From assembly GCA_903822205.1 (NCBI GenBank), contig CAIJOK010000016.1:1-64000 (forward strand): DNA of 64,000 nt, written 5' to 3'. The notes under the pieces were generated by a model that saw only the letters and a program-made list of their open reading frames with translations, was not told where the DNA came from and did no database searches. The position numbers were made by a program, and so were the translations under genes. This document shows, one piece after another, positions 38,622 to 47,930 of this stretch (the first letter of the stretch is position 1; each line of letters opens with the position of its first letter). The stretch is from an uncultured beta proteobacterium. Lineage in GTDB: Bacteria; Pseudomonadota; Gammaproteobacteria; Burkholderiales; Burkholderiaceae_C.

Positions 38622-39440
38622 ATGACTATATTAGCTATGACCCTATTGCAAAAATCAACCACTGCATTTCACCAAGGCGCGTCCTATTCTGACGATCCTC
38701 TGGTTGACTATCGCAATAAATTCATCTGCGCTGACGCACTGGCAACCATGAAAACCATGCCACCAGAATGTCTTGATCTGGTGGTGACATCCCCGCCCTA
38801 TAATTTGAAAAATTCAACAGGGAACGGTATGAATGAAAATACCCGAAGCGGTAAATGGGCAGGCAATGCCTTGCAAAAGGGTTATAGTAATTACAGTGAC
38901 AATATACCTAATGATGAATATGCCAAATGGCAACATGATTGCCTGGTAGAAATGTTCCGGTTGATCAGGCATGATGGCGCCATTTTTTACAACCACAAAT
39001 GGCGGGTGCAGGATGGTTTAATTCAAGACCGCCAAGATATCATTCAGGATTTACCTGTCAGACAGATCATCATCTGGCGACGCAAAGGCGGGATCAATTT
39101 TAACCCTGGCTATTTTTTGCCGACGTATGAGGTTATTTATTTGATACCAAAGCCTGACTTCAAACTAGTGCCCAAAGCCAATGCATACGGGGATGTTTGG
39201 GAGTTTATGCAAGAGCTGAAGAATGAACACCCCGCTCCATTTCCAGTCAATTTGATTGAGCGCATTATCAGCAGCACACACGCGCAATTGGTTCTGGACC
39301 CTTTTATGGGCAGTGGCACAACAGCCATCGCGTCCAAATTATTGGGCAGAGATTTTATTGGCATTGAAATCTCGCCTGAATATATTGCCTTGGCCAAAAA
39401 ACGCCTGTCGGATTCTCTCAAAGCCCCACGGCTTTTGTAG
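38622..39440 (+). CDS. type II DNA methyltransferase (beta-class, N4-cytosine or N6-adenine)
   Basis: Transfers methyl from S-adenosylmethionine to DNA. Motif IV (VTSPPYNLKNS) precedes motif I (LDPFMGSGTTAIA) and GRDFIGIEISPEYIALAKKR, the order of beta-class enzymes; SPPY favours N4-cytosine but N6-adenine is possible. Start is uncertain: ATGs at 38586, 38622 and 38637 are in frame and none has a clear Shine-Dalgarno. The DNA is visibly AT-richer than neighbouring fadD. The nuclease gene starts 3 bases after its stop. Confidence 0.9.
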   Translation: MTILAMTLLQKSTTAFHQGASYSDDPLVDYRNKFICADALATMKTMPPECLDLVVTSPPYNLKNSTGNGMNENTRSGKWAGNALQKGYSNYSDNIPNDEYAKWQHDCLVEMFRLIRHDGAIFYNHKWRVQDGLIQDRQDIIQDLPVRQIIIWRRKGGINFNPGYFLPTYEVIYLIPKPDFKLVPKANAYGDVWEFMQELKNEHPAPFPVNLIERIISSTHAQLVLDPFMGSGTTAIASKLLGRDFIGIEISPEYIALAKKRLSDSLKAPRLL

Positions 39441-39443
39441 CGC

Positions 39444-40226
39444 ATGAAAACATACACCAAAGATTCACTTATTGATGCGCTCCGCGATATTCGGGAACAA
39501 GGATGGATTGCAAGTCGTCGGCCGGGCAACCATGGGGCTGTGGGCAACACACTGGAAGACTTGCTGGGTATTGTTGAAAACAATCTGCCCATACCTAATG
39601 CAGCCGAATGGGAATTAAAAGCCCAACGTGAAGGCACAACATCACTGACAACTCTTTTTCACATGGAACCTTCGCCAACGGCTTGCAAGTTTGTTCCCCA
39701 CATACTGTTACCGCACTATGGATGGCAACATCAGAAAGACGGAATACAGTACTCCGTCGATGAAAGAAGCTTTCGGCAGACCCTGTCTGCAAAAATATTT
39801 TCTGACAGAGGTTTTGGTGTCCTCCTTGATAAAACACAGCGAAAAATTGTCATATCGTTTGATGCGTCAAAAATTGCTGAACGTCATGCACAGTGGCAAC
39901 AATTTGTCAGGCAAGGGATTGGATTTAACCAGATTGATCCACAACCTTATTGGGGATTTGACGATTTGTTTTATAAACTTGGCTCCAAATTGCACAATTG
40001 TTTTTACATCAAGGCAGAACAGAAGCGTGTGAATAAAAAAGAGTATTTTCATTATCATAAAATACTCATGTTGCGACATTTATCACAACAGAAGTTTATT
40101 AACGCTATTGAAATCGGATCAATATACGTTGATTTTGATGCGCGCACAGGACACAATCACGGCACAAAATTCAGAATCGTTCAGTCTGTTATTCCAAATC
40201 TTTACGAAGAGTGTTTTTCCTTGTAG
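39444..40226 (+). CDS. type II restriction endonuclease, MvaI/BcnI-like
   Basis: Likely partner of the methyltransferase. Conserved GNTLEDLLGIVENNLPIPN and the catalytic EWELKAQR (E-x-K) match the MvaI/BcnI family; these characterised enzymes act at CCWGG or CCSGG, though specificity here is not deducible. 260 residues, intact, AT-rich codon use. Gene order M then R, 3-base gap, same strand. Confidence 0.82.
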   Translation: MKTYTKDSLIDALRDIREQGWIASRRPGNHGAVGNTLEDLLGIVENNLPIPNAAEWELKAQREGTTSLTTLFHMEPSPTACKFVPHILLPHYGWQHQKDGIQYSVDERSFRQTLSAKIFSDRGFGVLLDKTQRKIVISFDASKIAERHAQWQQFVRQGIGFNQIDPQPYWGFDDLFYKLGSKLHNCFYIKAEQKRVNKKEYFHYHKILMLRHLSQQKFINAIEIGSIYVDFDARTGHNHGTKFRIVQSVIPNLYEECFSL

Positions 40227-40616
40227 AAATAAATATACTTCAATACGATAGCAATCAATCAATCAATCAATCAATAGACATTATTGGAAACGTATTCTTT
40301 GATTTTTCTAACTTGTTGATTTTCCTACAATCGCAGGTAGATTTCCAATAGTGTCTAATAATGTCTAATCAAATGCATCATTTATTTTACTTGTGCTGTT
40401 GCCATGGAGTGACTGCGGGTTGCGCTCTTCGGGATCACTCAACCTAGGAGACCACCACTCTTGATCAAAAATAAATTATATACGCTATTTTGCATCAGAA
40501 ATTTCTTGTAACGCCCGTCGTTACTGCATAGATGGCTGTTCAGTCACCCTATATCAAGTAGTTTACTTTTTGTATTGCATTCGTGCCATTTCACTTAACC
40601 AGCCCACCACATACCC
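40227..40616. other. AT-rich gap after the restriction gene: repeats only
   Basis: No frame is supported. It contains (AATC)5 at 40253-40272 and an imperfect 15-bp inverted repeat, AGACATTATTGGAAA (40276-40290) with TTTCCAATAGTGTCT (40342-40356), one mismatch, followed by a further AATAATGTCT. The remainder includes a GC-rich stretch near 40400-40460 of unknown nature. The gap marks the right edge of the restriction-modification insertion. Confidence 0.6.
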
Positions 40617-41912
40617 ATGATTCCTCATTTTGTTACGGCCTTGACTGGCCCTGTCAGTGACCTTGAACAGCGTTTGCTGGATGCCATGCCCGCCGTCGAG
40701 CGCTGGTTCAGACTGGAGTGGATGGAGCACACACCGCCGTTTTACAGCGCAGTCTCTGTGCGAAACGCGGGCTTCAAAATGGCCGCCATCGACACCGACT
40801 TGTACCCCGATGGCTGGCATCTTTTAACCCCCGGCATGCAGCCTCTGGCCGTACAGGCCGCCATGGCCGCCATTGAAAAAATCTGCCCTGAGGCGCATAA
40901 CCTGTTGGTCATTCCTAAAAACGGCCACCACAGCCCTGCTTATTTGTCCAATCTGGCCCGACTGCAAAGCATTTTCAAGATGGGGGGGTTGCGGGTGCGT
41001 CTGGGGTCGATCGACCCCGCCATCAAGCAAAGCACCACGTACCACCTGCCTGACGGGCAGACGGTCACGCTAGAACCCGTCGTGCGCACCAAGCGCCGGC
41101 TGGGACTGCCTGACTTTGACCCCTGCACCCTTTTGCTCAACAACGACCTGCACGCCGGAGTTCCGGGCATTCTGGAAGACCTTCGCGAGCAATACCTGCT
41201 GCCGCCGCTTCATGCCAGTTGGCCTGTCCGCCGCAAAAACCGCCACAGCAAATGTTACGAAGAACTGGCCAAGCGACTGGCCAAGCTACTGGGCATTGAC
41301 CCCTGGTTGATCTACCCCATGTACGAGCGCCGTTCACCAGGGGGACTGACCGAGCCTCAGGGCCTGGAGTGCCTGTCTGCGCAGGTTGAGTCCATGCTGT
41401 CGCGCTTGCGTCGCAAGTACAAGGAATACAACCTGACCGACTCGCCCTTTGTGATGGTCAAATCCAGCCACAACAGCTTTGGGGCGGGCTGCACCACCGT
41501 CCGAAATGAAAGCGACCTCAGCGCCTTGATCGCAAAAATTAACACCTTGAACCAGCAAAGTGACCCCCCTTTGATGTCCAATGATTTTCTGGTGCAAGAA
41601 GGACTGTTGTCCTGCGAGCGTATCGACCAAACCGTGGCCGAGCCTGTGGTCTGTATGCTGGACCGTTATGTGGTGGGCGGGTTTTATCGGACCCACCCCG
41701 GTCGCGGTACAGATGAAAGTCTTCATGCAGAAGGGTCGGTCTATACGCCCCTGGTGTTTGACCACAGCACCAGTTTGCCACAACACGGCGCAAGGCCTGC
41801 GGGGGCAGCACCCAACCGCTTTTACAGTTACGGCGTGGTGGCCCGGCTGGCCATGCTGGCAGCCGGCTATGAGCTTGAGGCCACAGACCCCGATGCCTAT
41901 GCGGGTGGATAA
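40617..41912 (+). CDS. gshA: glutamate-cysteine ligase, proteobacterial GshA type
   Basis: First step of glutathione synthesis. The protein begins MIPHFVTALTGPVSDLEQRL and shows VSVRNAGFKMAAIDTDLYPD, HNLLVIPKNGHHSPAYLSNL, PFVMVKSSHNSFGAGCTTV and a C-terminal RFYSYGVVARLAMLAAGYEL, the pattern of the GshA family found in betaproteobacteria rather than E. coli GshA. 431 residues, close to full length. gshB, often directly downstream, is absent; an IS21 fragment follows. Confidence 0.88.
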   Translation: MIPHFVTALTGPVSDLEQRLLDAMPAVERWFRLEWMEHTPPFYSAVSVRNAGFKMAAIDTDLYPDGWHLLTPGMQPLAVQAAMAAIEKICPEAHNLLVIPKNGHHSPAYLSNLARLQSIFKMGGLRVRLGSIDPAIKQSTTYHLPDGQTVTLEPVVRTKRRLGLPDFDPCTLLLNNDLHAGVPGILEDLREQYLLPPLHASWPVRRKNRHSKCYEELAKRLAKLLGIDPWLIYPMYERRSPGGLTEPQGLECLSAQVESMLSRLRRKYKEYNLTDSPFVMVKSSHNSFGAGCTTVRNESDLSALIAKINTLNQQSDPPLMSNDFLVQEGLLSCERIDQTVAEPVVCMLDRYVVGGFYRTHPGRGTDESLHAEGSVYTPLVFDHSTSLPQHGARPAGAAPNRFYSYGVVARLAMLAAGYELEATDPDAYAGG

Positions 41913-41974
41913 CTCACTGGGCGTAGGGGCCAAGAAACTTATCGCCGTTGAAGTGAATCATGTGTTCAGGTGCA

Positions 41975-42300
41975 TCAGCAATCCAGACATATGGCGTGTA
42001 AAGCGATACAGGGGTGCATAGCGTGGTTGGAGGCGCAACGTTGGGAAGATGTAGCGAGATAAGCGGGGATACCTGTCAGCCGAGGTGAATCAGGGTGCAT
42101 GACCATGGGCACCGCACCGAAGTCCACCTGCGCTGCCTCACCAGGTTCGAAGTCCAGACGGCAAGTGATCCGCACTGGCTCCTCTTTTTTGATATCGGCC
42201 AGGAGACGGCGCACCGCCGAGTAGCTCCCGCACCAACTTTGTTCACGTTGCAAGGCTGCCAAGCTGGAGTGTCTGAATCGCCTTGGCGCATGCGCACCAA
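41975..42300 (-). pseudogene. IS21-family IstA transposase fragment
   Basis: Minus-strand frame 41975-42262 encodes GSYSAVRRLLADIKKEEP and FEPGEAAQVDFGAVPM, the region just before and at the first catalytic Asp of IstA. A neighbouring frame to 42300 continues it with a shift. Both ends are missing and no IstB is present. It occupies most of the 414-base gap between gshA and the two-component genes. Confidence 0.75.
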
Positions 42301-42326
42301 AGCTTGTTGTGAACGGCTAGTGCGAT

Positions 42327-43013
42327 TCAGTCTGGAATGTCAAATCGGTATCCAACGCCGTACACGGATGCAATGCAATCACATCCTGGATCGACGGTCT
42401 GAACCTTCTTGCGAAGATTTTTGACATGCGTGTCAATGGCGCGGTCGCTGGTGTCTCGCTGACTGTCATGCACACTGGCCAGCAATTGGTCACGCGAATA
42501 AACCCGACCTGGGCGGCTCAGCAGCAAGCGAAACATCATGAACTCGATGCGCGTCAACGGCAGCCATTGGCCACGCCAACTGATTCTGAACGATGCGTCA
42601 TCCATCTCCCAGGGTCTGCTTGCAGACTTCACCCGGCCTTGCGCACGCCGCAGCAGGGCGCGAACGCGTGCGATCACTTCACGCGGTGCAAATGGTTTGC
42701 AAACATAGTCGTCTGCCCCCGTGTCAAGTCCCAGCAGTCGGTCCACCTCGTCGATGCGGGCAGTCAACATGAGGATAGGCACGTCACTGAAGACACGAAC
42801 CGCCCTGCACACGCTGATACCGTCCATGCCGGGCAACATCCAGTCCAGGATGACGGCATCAGGTACACGCTCTCTCATCATCCGCAATGCGTCGCGGCCG
42901 TCGTACATGGCGGTCGCTTCATACCCGTCGGCACGCAGGTAGTTTTGCAGCAGGTCAGATATTTTGCGGTCGTCTTCAACGACAAGCACACGGTGGGCAG
43001 GCGTGTTACTCAT
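42327..43013 (-). CDS. BaeR-like response regulator
   Basis: OmpR-family regulator of 228 residues: acidic pair VVEDD, phospho-acceptor in DAVILDWMLPGMDGISV, ILMLTARID, CKPFAPREV, then a winged-helix domain ending IASVYGVGYRFDIPD. It lies downstream of its kinase with a 4-base overlap. Candidate regulator of the divergent TPR-decarboxylase operon, whose promoter block contains two TGTGA units 11 bases apart, a spacing typical of OmpR-family sites. Confidence 0.9.
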   Translation of the reverse strand: MSNTPAHRVLVVEDDRKISDLLQNYLRADGYEATAMYDGRDALRMMRERVPDAVILDWMLPGMDGISVCRAVRVFSDVPILMLTARIDEVDRLLGLDTGADDYVCKPFAPREVIARVRALLRRAQGRVKSASRPWEMDDASFRISWRGQWLPLTRIEFMMFRLLLSRPGRVYSRDQLLASVHDSQRDTSDRAIDTHVKNLRKKVQTVDPGCDCIASVYGVGYRFDIPD

Positions 43014-44473
43014 GCGGCATCGTCTCCAATGCGTGGCAATTCAAGGTGAAACAAAACACCACCTAAGGCGGATGCATTGGCCCGGATCACGCCATGGTGT
43101 GCTTTGGCGATCTGCACGCAAATGGCAAGCCCCAGTCCGCTGCCGCCGGTTGCACGCCCACGGGAAGCGTCGGCGCGGTACAAGGGTTCAAAAATGCGCA
43201 GCAAGTCATCCGCCGACACACCAGGCGCGGTGTCTTCCACCGCAATCACCACCTTGGCATCGTCGTCGCTGCGCAGTGTCACTGCCACCTGCCCGGGCGC
43301 ATCGGTGTAGCGCAGGCTGTTGTCGATCAGATTGCCCATCAGTTGTTCGATGCGTTTGGCATCCCAGCGCACCATCACGGGCATCCCAAGTTCGGTGTCC
43401 AAAGACAGCGTCAGGCCCAGTTGCGTGGCCCTCAACGTAAATCGCTGAACAATGCCCTCAAGGAGGCGTGCGGCATCAACTTCTTCAAAGTAACACGGCA
43501 GCGCCTTGAGATCGGACATGGCCAGCAAGTGCAGATCATCGACCAGTGCGTTCAGTTGCAACACTTCCTCGCGCAATGACAACATGGCTTTGGGTGTCAG
43601 CGCGATCACGCCGTCGATGAGCGCGTCAATTTCGCCGCGAAGTACCGTCAGGGGCGTGCGCAGTTCGTGGGACATGTCTGCAATCCATTGACGCCTTGCC
43701 CCTTCCAACTTCATTAACCCTGCGGCCATTTGGTTGATGTTGCGCATGGCATCTCCAATTTCATCGGTGCGGGTCGTGTGCAGGCGGGTATCAAACTCAC
43801 CCTGTGCAATGCGTTCGGTAGCGTCTTGCACCGCTATCAAAGGACGCACCCAATGTCCCGAAATCCAAAAGGCACCGACCAACGCAATCAACAGCAAAAC
43901 ACAAGCCACAGCGACGATGCTGTGGTATTGCGTGTTCAAAAAACGCACCTCCACTTCATTGGGAACAGGCTTGAGTTGGGTCATACGCACCATGGCCACC
44001 ACTTTATTGCGAACACGAACGGGACGCTCAATGGTGTCTCCTGCCACGCGCTCCAAGTTTCGTCCCAATCGTGCTTGGCCATCCAAATCGTAAACGGCAA
44101 CGCGGTCCTTAAAGGCATCAATGCTGTCGATAGGGCGTGGTGGCGGACTGAACATCTCGCCTGCCGCCGCAGCAGGAATGGACTGTCGTTTGTTCAACAG
44201 CATGGGTGGCGGCCCATGCATCCTCGCAAATTCATGCAGCAGCTCTGGCAAGCCCGTTCCTTTGGCTTCGAGAGATGCGATGCCTCCTGCCTGCTCTGCG
44301 TTTTCTGAAACCAGTAACGCAAATTGCTCCAGCCGTTCCACGTCCCTGGTGGCCAGATAGTCTGAAAAACCGTTGCGCAAGTTCCAGGCGCTGAGTGCGC
44401 CCATGGCCAGCACCGCCATCAGCACGGTTGAGAGCAGCAAGAGTGCTTGGGTGTGGACAAGTCGAATTCGCAT
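43010..44473 (-). CDS. BaeS-like sensor histidine kinase
   Basis: Membrane sensor of 487 residues: spans at about 8-30 and 185-208 enclose a ~155-residue periplasmic region rich in Pro (RMHGPPPMLL, SPPPRPIDS). HAMP segment, H-box IADMSHELRTPLTVLRGEID, N-box LIDNSLRYTD, G-box GGSGLGLAICVQIAKAHHG. BaeS-type kinases sense envelope stress; the signal here is unknown. Divergent from the TPR gene, with a 127-base shared promoter region. Confidence 0.9.
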   Translation of the reverse strand: MRIRLVHTQALLLLSTVLMAVLAMGALSAWNLRNGFSDYLATRDVERLEQFALLVSENAEQAGGIASLEAKGTGLPELLHEFARMHGPPPMLLNKRQSIPAAAAGEMFSPPPRPIDSIDAFKDRVAVYDLDGQARLGRNLERVAGDTIERPVRVRNKVVAMVRMTQLKPVPNEVEVRFLNTQYHSIVAVACVLLLIALVGAFWISGHWVRPLIAVQDATERIAQGEFDTRLHTTRTDEIGDAMRNINQMAAGLMKLEGARRQWIADMSHELRTPLTVLRGEIDALIDGVIALTPKAMLSLREEVLQLNALVDDLHLLAMSDLKALPCYFEEVDAARLLEGIVQRFTLRATQLGLTLSLDTELGMPVMVRWDAKRIEQLMGNLIDNSLRYTDAPGQVAVTLRSDDDAKVVIAVEDTAPGVSADDLLRIFEPLYRADASRGRATGGSGLGLAICVQIAKAHHGVIRANASALGGVLFHLELPRIGDDAA

Positions 44474-44481
44474 GGCACTCT

Positions 44482-44583
44482 ATTTGGCTCCGCAATTGTG
44501 AAGAGAGTGTGAGGTTTTGCACCTATTTTCTCCACATTGTTTTTTCAGAATACAGACATCGGCCAAGCAGGTGCCTGGCCGAA
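44482..44583 (+). promoter_or_regulatory. promoter/leader block of the TPR-decarboxylase operon (duplicated)
   Basis: These 102 bases are 98/102 identical to 53702-53803, which lies in the same place before another exported-protein gene. The first 66 bases are identical. Features: direct repeats TGTGA at 44497 and 44508 (11-base spacing), a TTGCAC at 44517 that could be a -35, and the palindromic GGCCAAGCAGGTGCCTGGCC hairpin at 44561-44580 in the leader. The four changes cluster at 44548-44556, between promoter and hairpin. It lies between baeS-like and TPR genes and may serve both. Confidence 0.7.
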
Positions 44584-44600
44584 ACAAACGGAGTAACTTC

Positions 44601-45227
44601 ATGAAATCCAGCAATATATTGACCTTGCATTCCCTGCTGGCTCTGGTCGCAGCCCTCAGCCTGCAAGTCACCGCAGCCCGAGCACAGGACGCTGTCTGGC
44701 AAAACTCTTACCAATTCGAATCGAGTGGCAAATACACGGAGGCTATTTCCGCGATGGAATCTGTGCCTGCCAACGGGCCGGACGCAGAACTCAAACTCCT
44801 GCGCCGTGGCTGGCTGTTCTACCTTTGCGGCCAATATGACCAGTCTATCCGTGAATACCGACTGGCCATCGAACGCAACAGCCACTCGATCGACGCGCGC
44901 CTGGGGGTAGCCCTTTCTTTGTTGGCGTCCAAACGATGGCGTGAAGCTGACCAGGCTGCACGCACCGTGCTTGACAGGGCACCACACAACTACACCGCCC
45001 TGGTACGTCAGGCAATGGCGCAAGAAGGCCTGCAAGACTGGCCTGCACTTACCAGGACGGCACAGACCCTGGTCGCTGATTTTCCCAGCGATGCCACTGC
45101 CTACACCTATCTGGCACGCGCCTATGCTTGGCAGGGCAAGATCGCCGAAGCGGCTGGTGCTTATCAAGCGGTGCTGGTGAGATACCCCACGCACGCTGAA
45201 GCCAAGGCTTATATCGACAAAAAGTGA
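44601..45227 (+). CDS. exported tetratricopeptide-repeat protein
   Basis: 208 residues with a signal peptide (cleavage near TAARA-QDAVW) and three to four TPR-like helical pairs: DAVWQNSYQFESSGKYTEAI, KLLRRGWLFYLCGQYDQSIR, ARLGVALSLLASKRWREADQ, and AYTYLARAYAWQGKIAEAAG. Probably a periplasmic scaffold. Start 44601 with GGAG eight bases upstream. First gene of a five-gene operon; 9 bases before the decarboxylase. Partner unknown. Confidence 0.85.
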   Translation: MKSSNILTLHSLLALVAALSLQVTAARAQDAVWQNSYQFESSGKYTEAISAMESVPANGPDAELKLLRRGWLFYLCGQYDQSIREYRLAIERNSHSIDARLGVALSLLASKRWREADQAARTVLDRAPHNYTALVRQAMAQEGLQDWPALTRTAQTLVADFPSDATAYTYLARAYAWQGKIAEAAGAYQAVLVRYPTHAEAKAYIDKK

Positions 45228-45236
45228 GTCATCACC

Positions 45237-47930
45237 ATGCAGCACTTTGACCTTGCAGAGTTGCGCGTCACCACCTGGACTGCGTTGGTCCATGCCGCTG
45301 GGCAAACCCCCTTTGACCCTATCGCGTGTGGCAAAGTGCTGGCCGCCCTGGCAGCCATTGAAATGTTCTGGGCGTATCCTGGCCAGGAGGTTCAGCAGCA
45401 ACTTGCAGATTACCTGAAGGGCGGGCAATTCTCGTTATGGACCCAACTGGTACAACTGGTACGCAATGCCTACCACGCTCTGGTTGACGTTGACTACCGA
45501 CAGCAGACCTTCAAACCGTTTCAGAGCACACTTGAGCAATTAAACCGCCCAGCCTTACAGGACGACGGCCAATTGCAGTCACCCCAAGTGGCCCAACGCA
45601 AACCCTACTTTGAAGTCTTGGTGGTACACCCATTACCTGCCGACTACGCACCACTGTACCGGCAGCAACTCGCCTCGTTTTCTTCTGCACAGGACGAGTT
45701 TCTCTACGGCTTGGTTTTTGTGGATTCTGCCGAGGACGCACTCACCTGCGTGCTATCCAATAGCGACCTGCAGGCAGTGGTTTATCTGCAGCATGTTGTG
45801 GCATCCACGTTGGCATCATCTGAGCGTTTTGTACAACACACTCAAGCGCTATTGGCAGGCGTTGCCCCGGTGCTGCCGTGCAGCAGCGTGGAAGTGAACC
45901 TCAGTCGCAGTCTTCATGCCCTGCGACCCGGACTGGACCATTACCTGATCACCGAGCAGAATGCACTCGAAGTGCCTCTGGAGGTGCGCCAGCACTTTGA
46001 CCGCGTGCTGTTTCACCACAATCCGTTTCAGGACTTGCATGCCGCCATCCTGGGCGGTGTGCGCAGCCGCTTCAGCACACCGTTCTTTGACGCGCTACAG
46101 TGCTACAGCCGCAGCCAAAAGTGCGTATTTCATGCGCTGCCACTGTCGCGCGGGGCCTCGCTTAAAAGTTCTCCCTGGGCGCATGACCTTCTGGACTTTT
46201 ACGGCGACAACATCTTTCTGGCCGAGACATCGTCCACCCAGGGCGGTCTTGATTCTTTGCTCGATCCCACCGGTGCCATCAAGCACGCACACCACAAAGC
46301 CGCGCTGACGTTTGGTGCAGACACCAGCTACTTTGTCACCAACGGCACATCCACTTCCAACAAAATCGTGATGCAGGCCCATGTGCAGCCTGGTGACATC
46401 GTCCTGATCGGTGCGGACTGCCACAAATCGGTGCCCTATGCCGCGATGCTGGCCGGGGCTTACCCGATCTTTCTGGAAACCTATGCTTTGCCGCAGTTCG
46501 ACCTGCATGGAGCGGTGGAACTGCAACAAATCAAGGCGGTGATGAGCGACCTTCAGGCCCAGGGTCGCCTGCATTTGCTGCGTATGGTCACACTCACCAA
46601 TTCCACTTTTGACGGCTTGGTGACGAATGCGGAGCAGTTCATGATGGAACTGCTGGCCATCAAACCCGATCTCATCTTTCATTGGGACGAGGCCTGGTTT
46701 GCCTTTGGCCACTTCCACCCGCTGTACCACTGTCGCACCGCCATGGGGGCCGTGCAAAGCATCCGCGAGCGCATGAAAAACGTGGTCTATCAAAAGTTTT
46801 ATGCGCAGTGGCGTACCGCCTTTGATGCGTGTACCGATGCGTTCAAGTGGCACCAGCCGATGTACCCAGACCCCGCGCAGGTTTGCTTGCGCGTCTATGC
46901 CACACAGTCCACCCACAAGACGCTGACGGCCTTTCGCCAGGGTTCCATGATTCATGTGGCCGACGACGCGTTCAACTGCCCACGCTTTCTGGAGGCTTTT
47001 CGCATCCATACCAGCACCTCGCCCAACTACCAGATCATCGCTTCACTGGATGTGGCTCGCAGGCAAGCGGCTCTGGAAGGTTTTCACAAAGTGCGCGAGA
47101 CCTTGCGCCTTTCCCTGCAACTGCGTGAGCGCATTCGCAGTGCGCCCGATTTGCAAGCCTACTTTCAGGTTCTGGGTGATGAAGCACTGATTCCCGTGTC
47201 ATTGCGAACGCCTGCCGTGGCAATGGATGTTGCCCAGGGCCGGTCGGCCTTGGCGGCACTGCGTGTGCAGTGGGGCGGATCCGAGCTGGTGGTGGACCCC
47301 ACGCGCATCACACTGGACATTCGACGCACCGGCATGGATGGCAGCAGCTTTCGGCAACTGTTGATGACGCGCTATGACATCCAGGTCAATAAGACCTCGC
47401 GGCATACGGTGCTGTTTTTGATCACGATCGGTGCCAGCCAGTCATCCATTGACTACCTCTTGCAGGTACTGCATGAGATGGCTGCCAAATTTGGCATGGA
47501 GCATCGCCACTGCAGCCTTGCCGATGACGAAGTGGCTTCAATAGCGGTGTCACTGCGCCAGTTTCATCCGGCCTTTGTGCCCTTTGCCGGTGGCCAGTTC
47601 CCTGTCAGCGACACGCGCAGAGCGTACTTTGCCGGACTCATGGATGACCATGTGACGCATATCCCGTTATCGGCTGACGCATGGGTGCAACTGCAAGCCG
47701 GAACGCGGTGGGTGTCGGCCAGCTTTGTCACACCGTACCCGCCAGGCTTTCCGGTACTCATGCCTGGGCAAATCATCACACCCGAAATTTTCAAGACCTT
47801 CCAGGTTTTGAAGATCAGGGAAGTCCACGGCTTCCACGCGGAATTGGGATTTCGGGTGTTTAGCCCGGCGTACCTCGACAGCTTCTCACCCATCAACTCT
47901 GTTTCTATCACTTCAGGAGAAAACACATGA
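45237..47930 (+). CDS. large PLP-dependent Orn/Lys/Arg-type decarboxylase
   Basis: Fold-type I decarboxylase family acting on basic amino acids; the exact substrate is not deducible. The PLP lysine is Lys561 in TQSTHKTLTAFRQGSMIH and the PLP-binding Asp is D484 in HWDEAWFAFGHFH; FVTNGTSTSNKIVMQA and GADCHKSV are also canonical. C-terminal domain with HTSTSPNYQIIASLD and PYPPGFPVLMPGQ. 897 residues; the first ~300 before the PLP domain are longer than, and mostly unlike, the receiver-like wing domain of E. coli LdcI/AdiA. Its stop overlaps the ATP-grasp start (ATGA). Confidence 0.88.
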   Translation: MQHFDLAELRVTTWTALVHAAGQTPFDPIACGKVLAALAAIEMFWAYPGQEVQQQLADYLKGGQFSLWTQLVQLVRNAYHALVDVDYRQQTFKPFQSTLEQLNRPALQDDGQLQSPQVAQRKPYFEVLVVHPLPADYAPLYRQQLASFSSAQDEFLYGLVFVDSAEDALTCVLSNSDLQAVVYLQHVVASTLASSERFVQHTQALLAGVAPVLPCSSVEVNLSRSLHALRPGLDHYLITEQNALEVPLEVRQHFDRVLFHHNPFQDLHAAILGGVRSRFSTPFFDALQCYSRSQKCVFHALPLSRGASLKSSPWAHDLLDFYGDNIFLAETSSTQGGLDSLLDPTGAIKHAHHKAALTFGADTSYFVTNGTSTSNKIVMQAHVQPGDIVLIGADCHKSVPYAAMLAGAYPIFLETYALPQFDLHGAVELQQIKAVMSDLQAQGRLHLLRMVTLTNSTFDGLVTNAEQFMMELLAIKPDLIFHWDEAWFAFGHFHPLYHCRTAMGAVQSIRERMKNVVYQKFYAQWRTAFDACTDAFKWHQPMYPDPAQVCLRVYATQSTHKTLTAFRQGSMIHVADDAFNCPRFLEAFRIHTSTSPNYQIIASLDVARRQAALEGFHKVRETLRLSLQLRERIRSAPDLQAYFQVLGDEALIPVSLRTPAVAMDVAQGRSALAALRVQWGGSELVVDPTRITLDIRRTGMDGSSFRQLLMTRYDIQVNKTSRHTVLFLITIGASQSSIDYLLQVLHEMAAKFGMEHRHCSLADDEVASIAVSLRQFHPAFVPFAGGQFPVSDTRRAYFAGLMDDHVTHIPLSADAWVQLQAGTRWVSASFVTPYPPGFPVLMPGQIITPEIFKTFQVLKIREVHGFHAELGFRVFSPAYLDSFSPINSVSITSGENT

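Noticed and set aside
44523..45428. 301-residue minus-strand frame opposite the TPR gene
   Set aside because: Antisense to a clear signal-peptide/TPR gene and to the promoter block; codon pattern fits the plus-strand gene.
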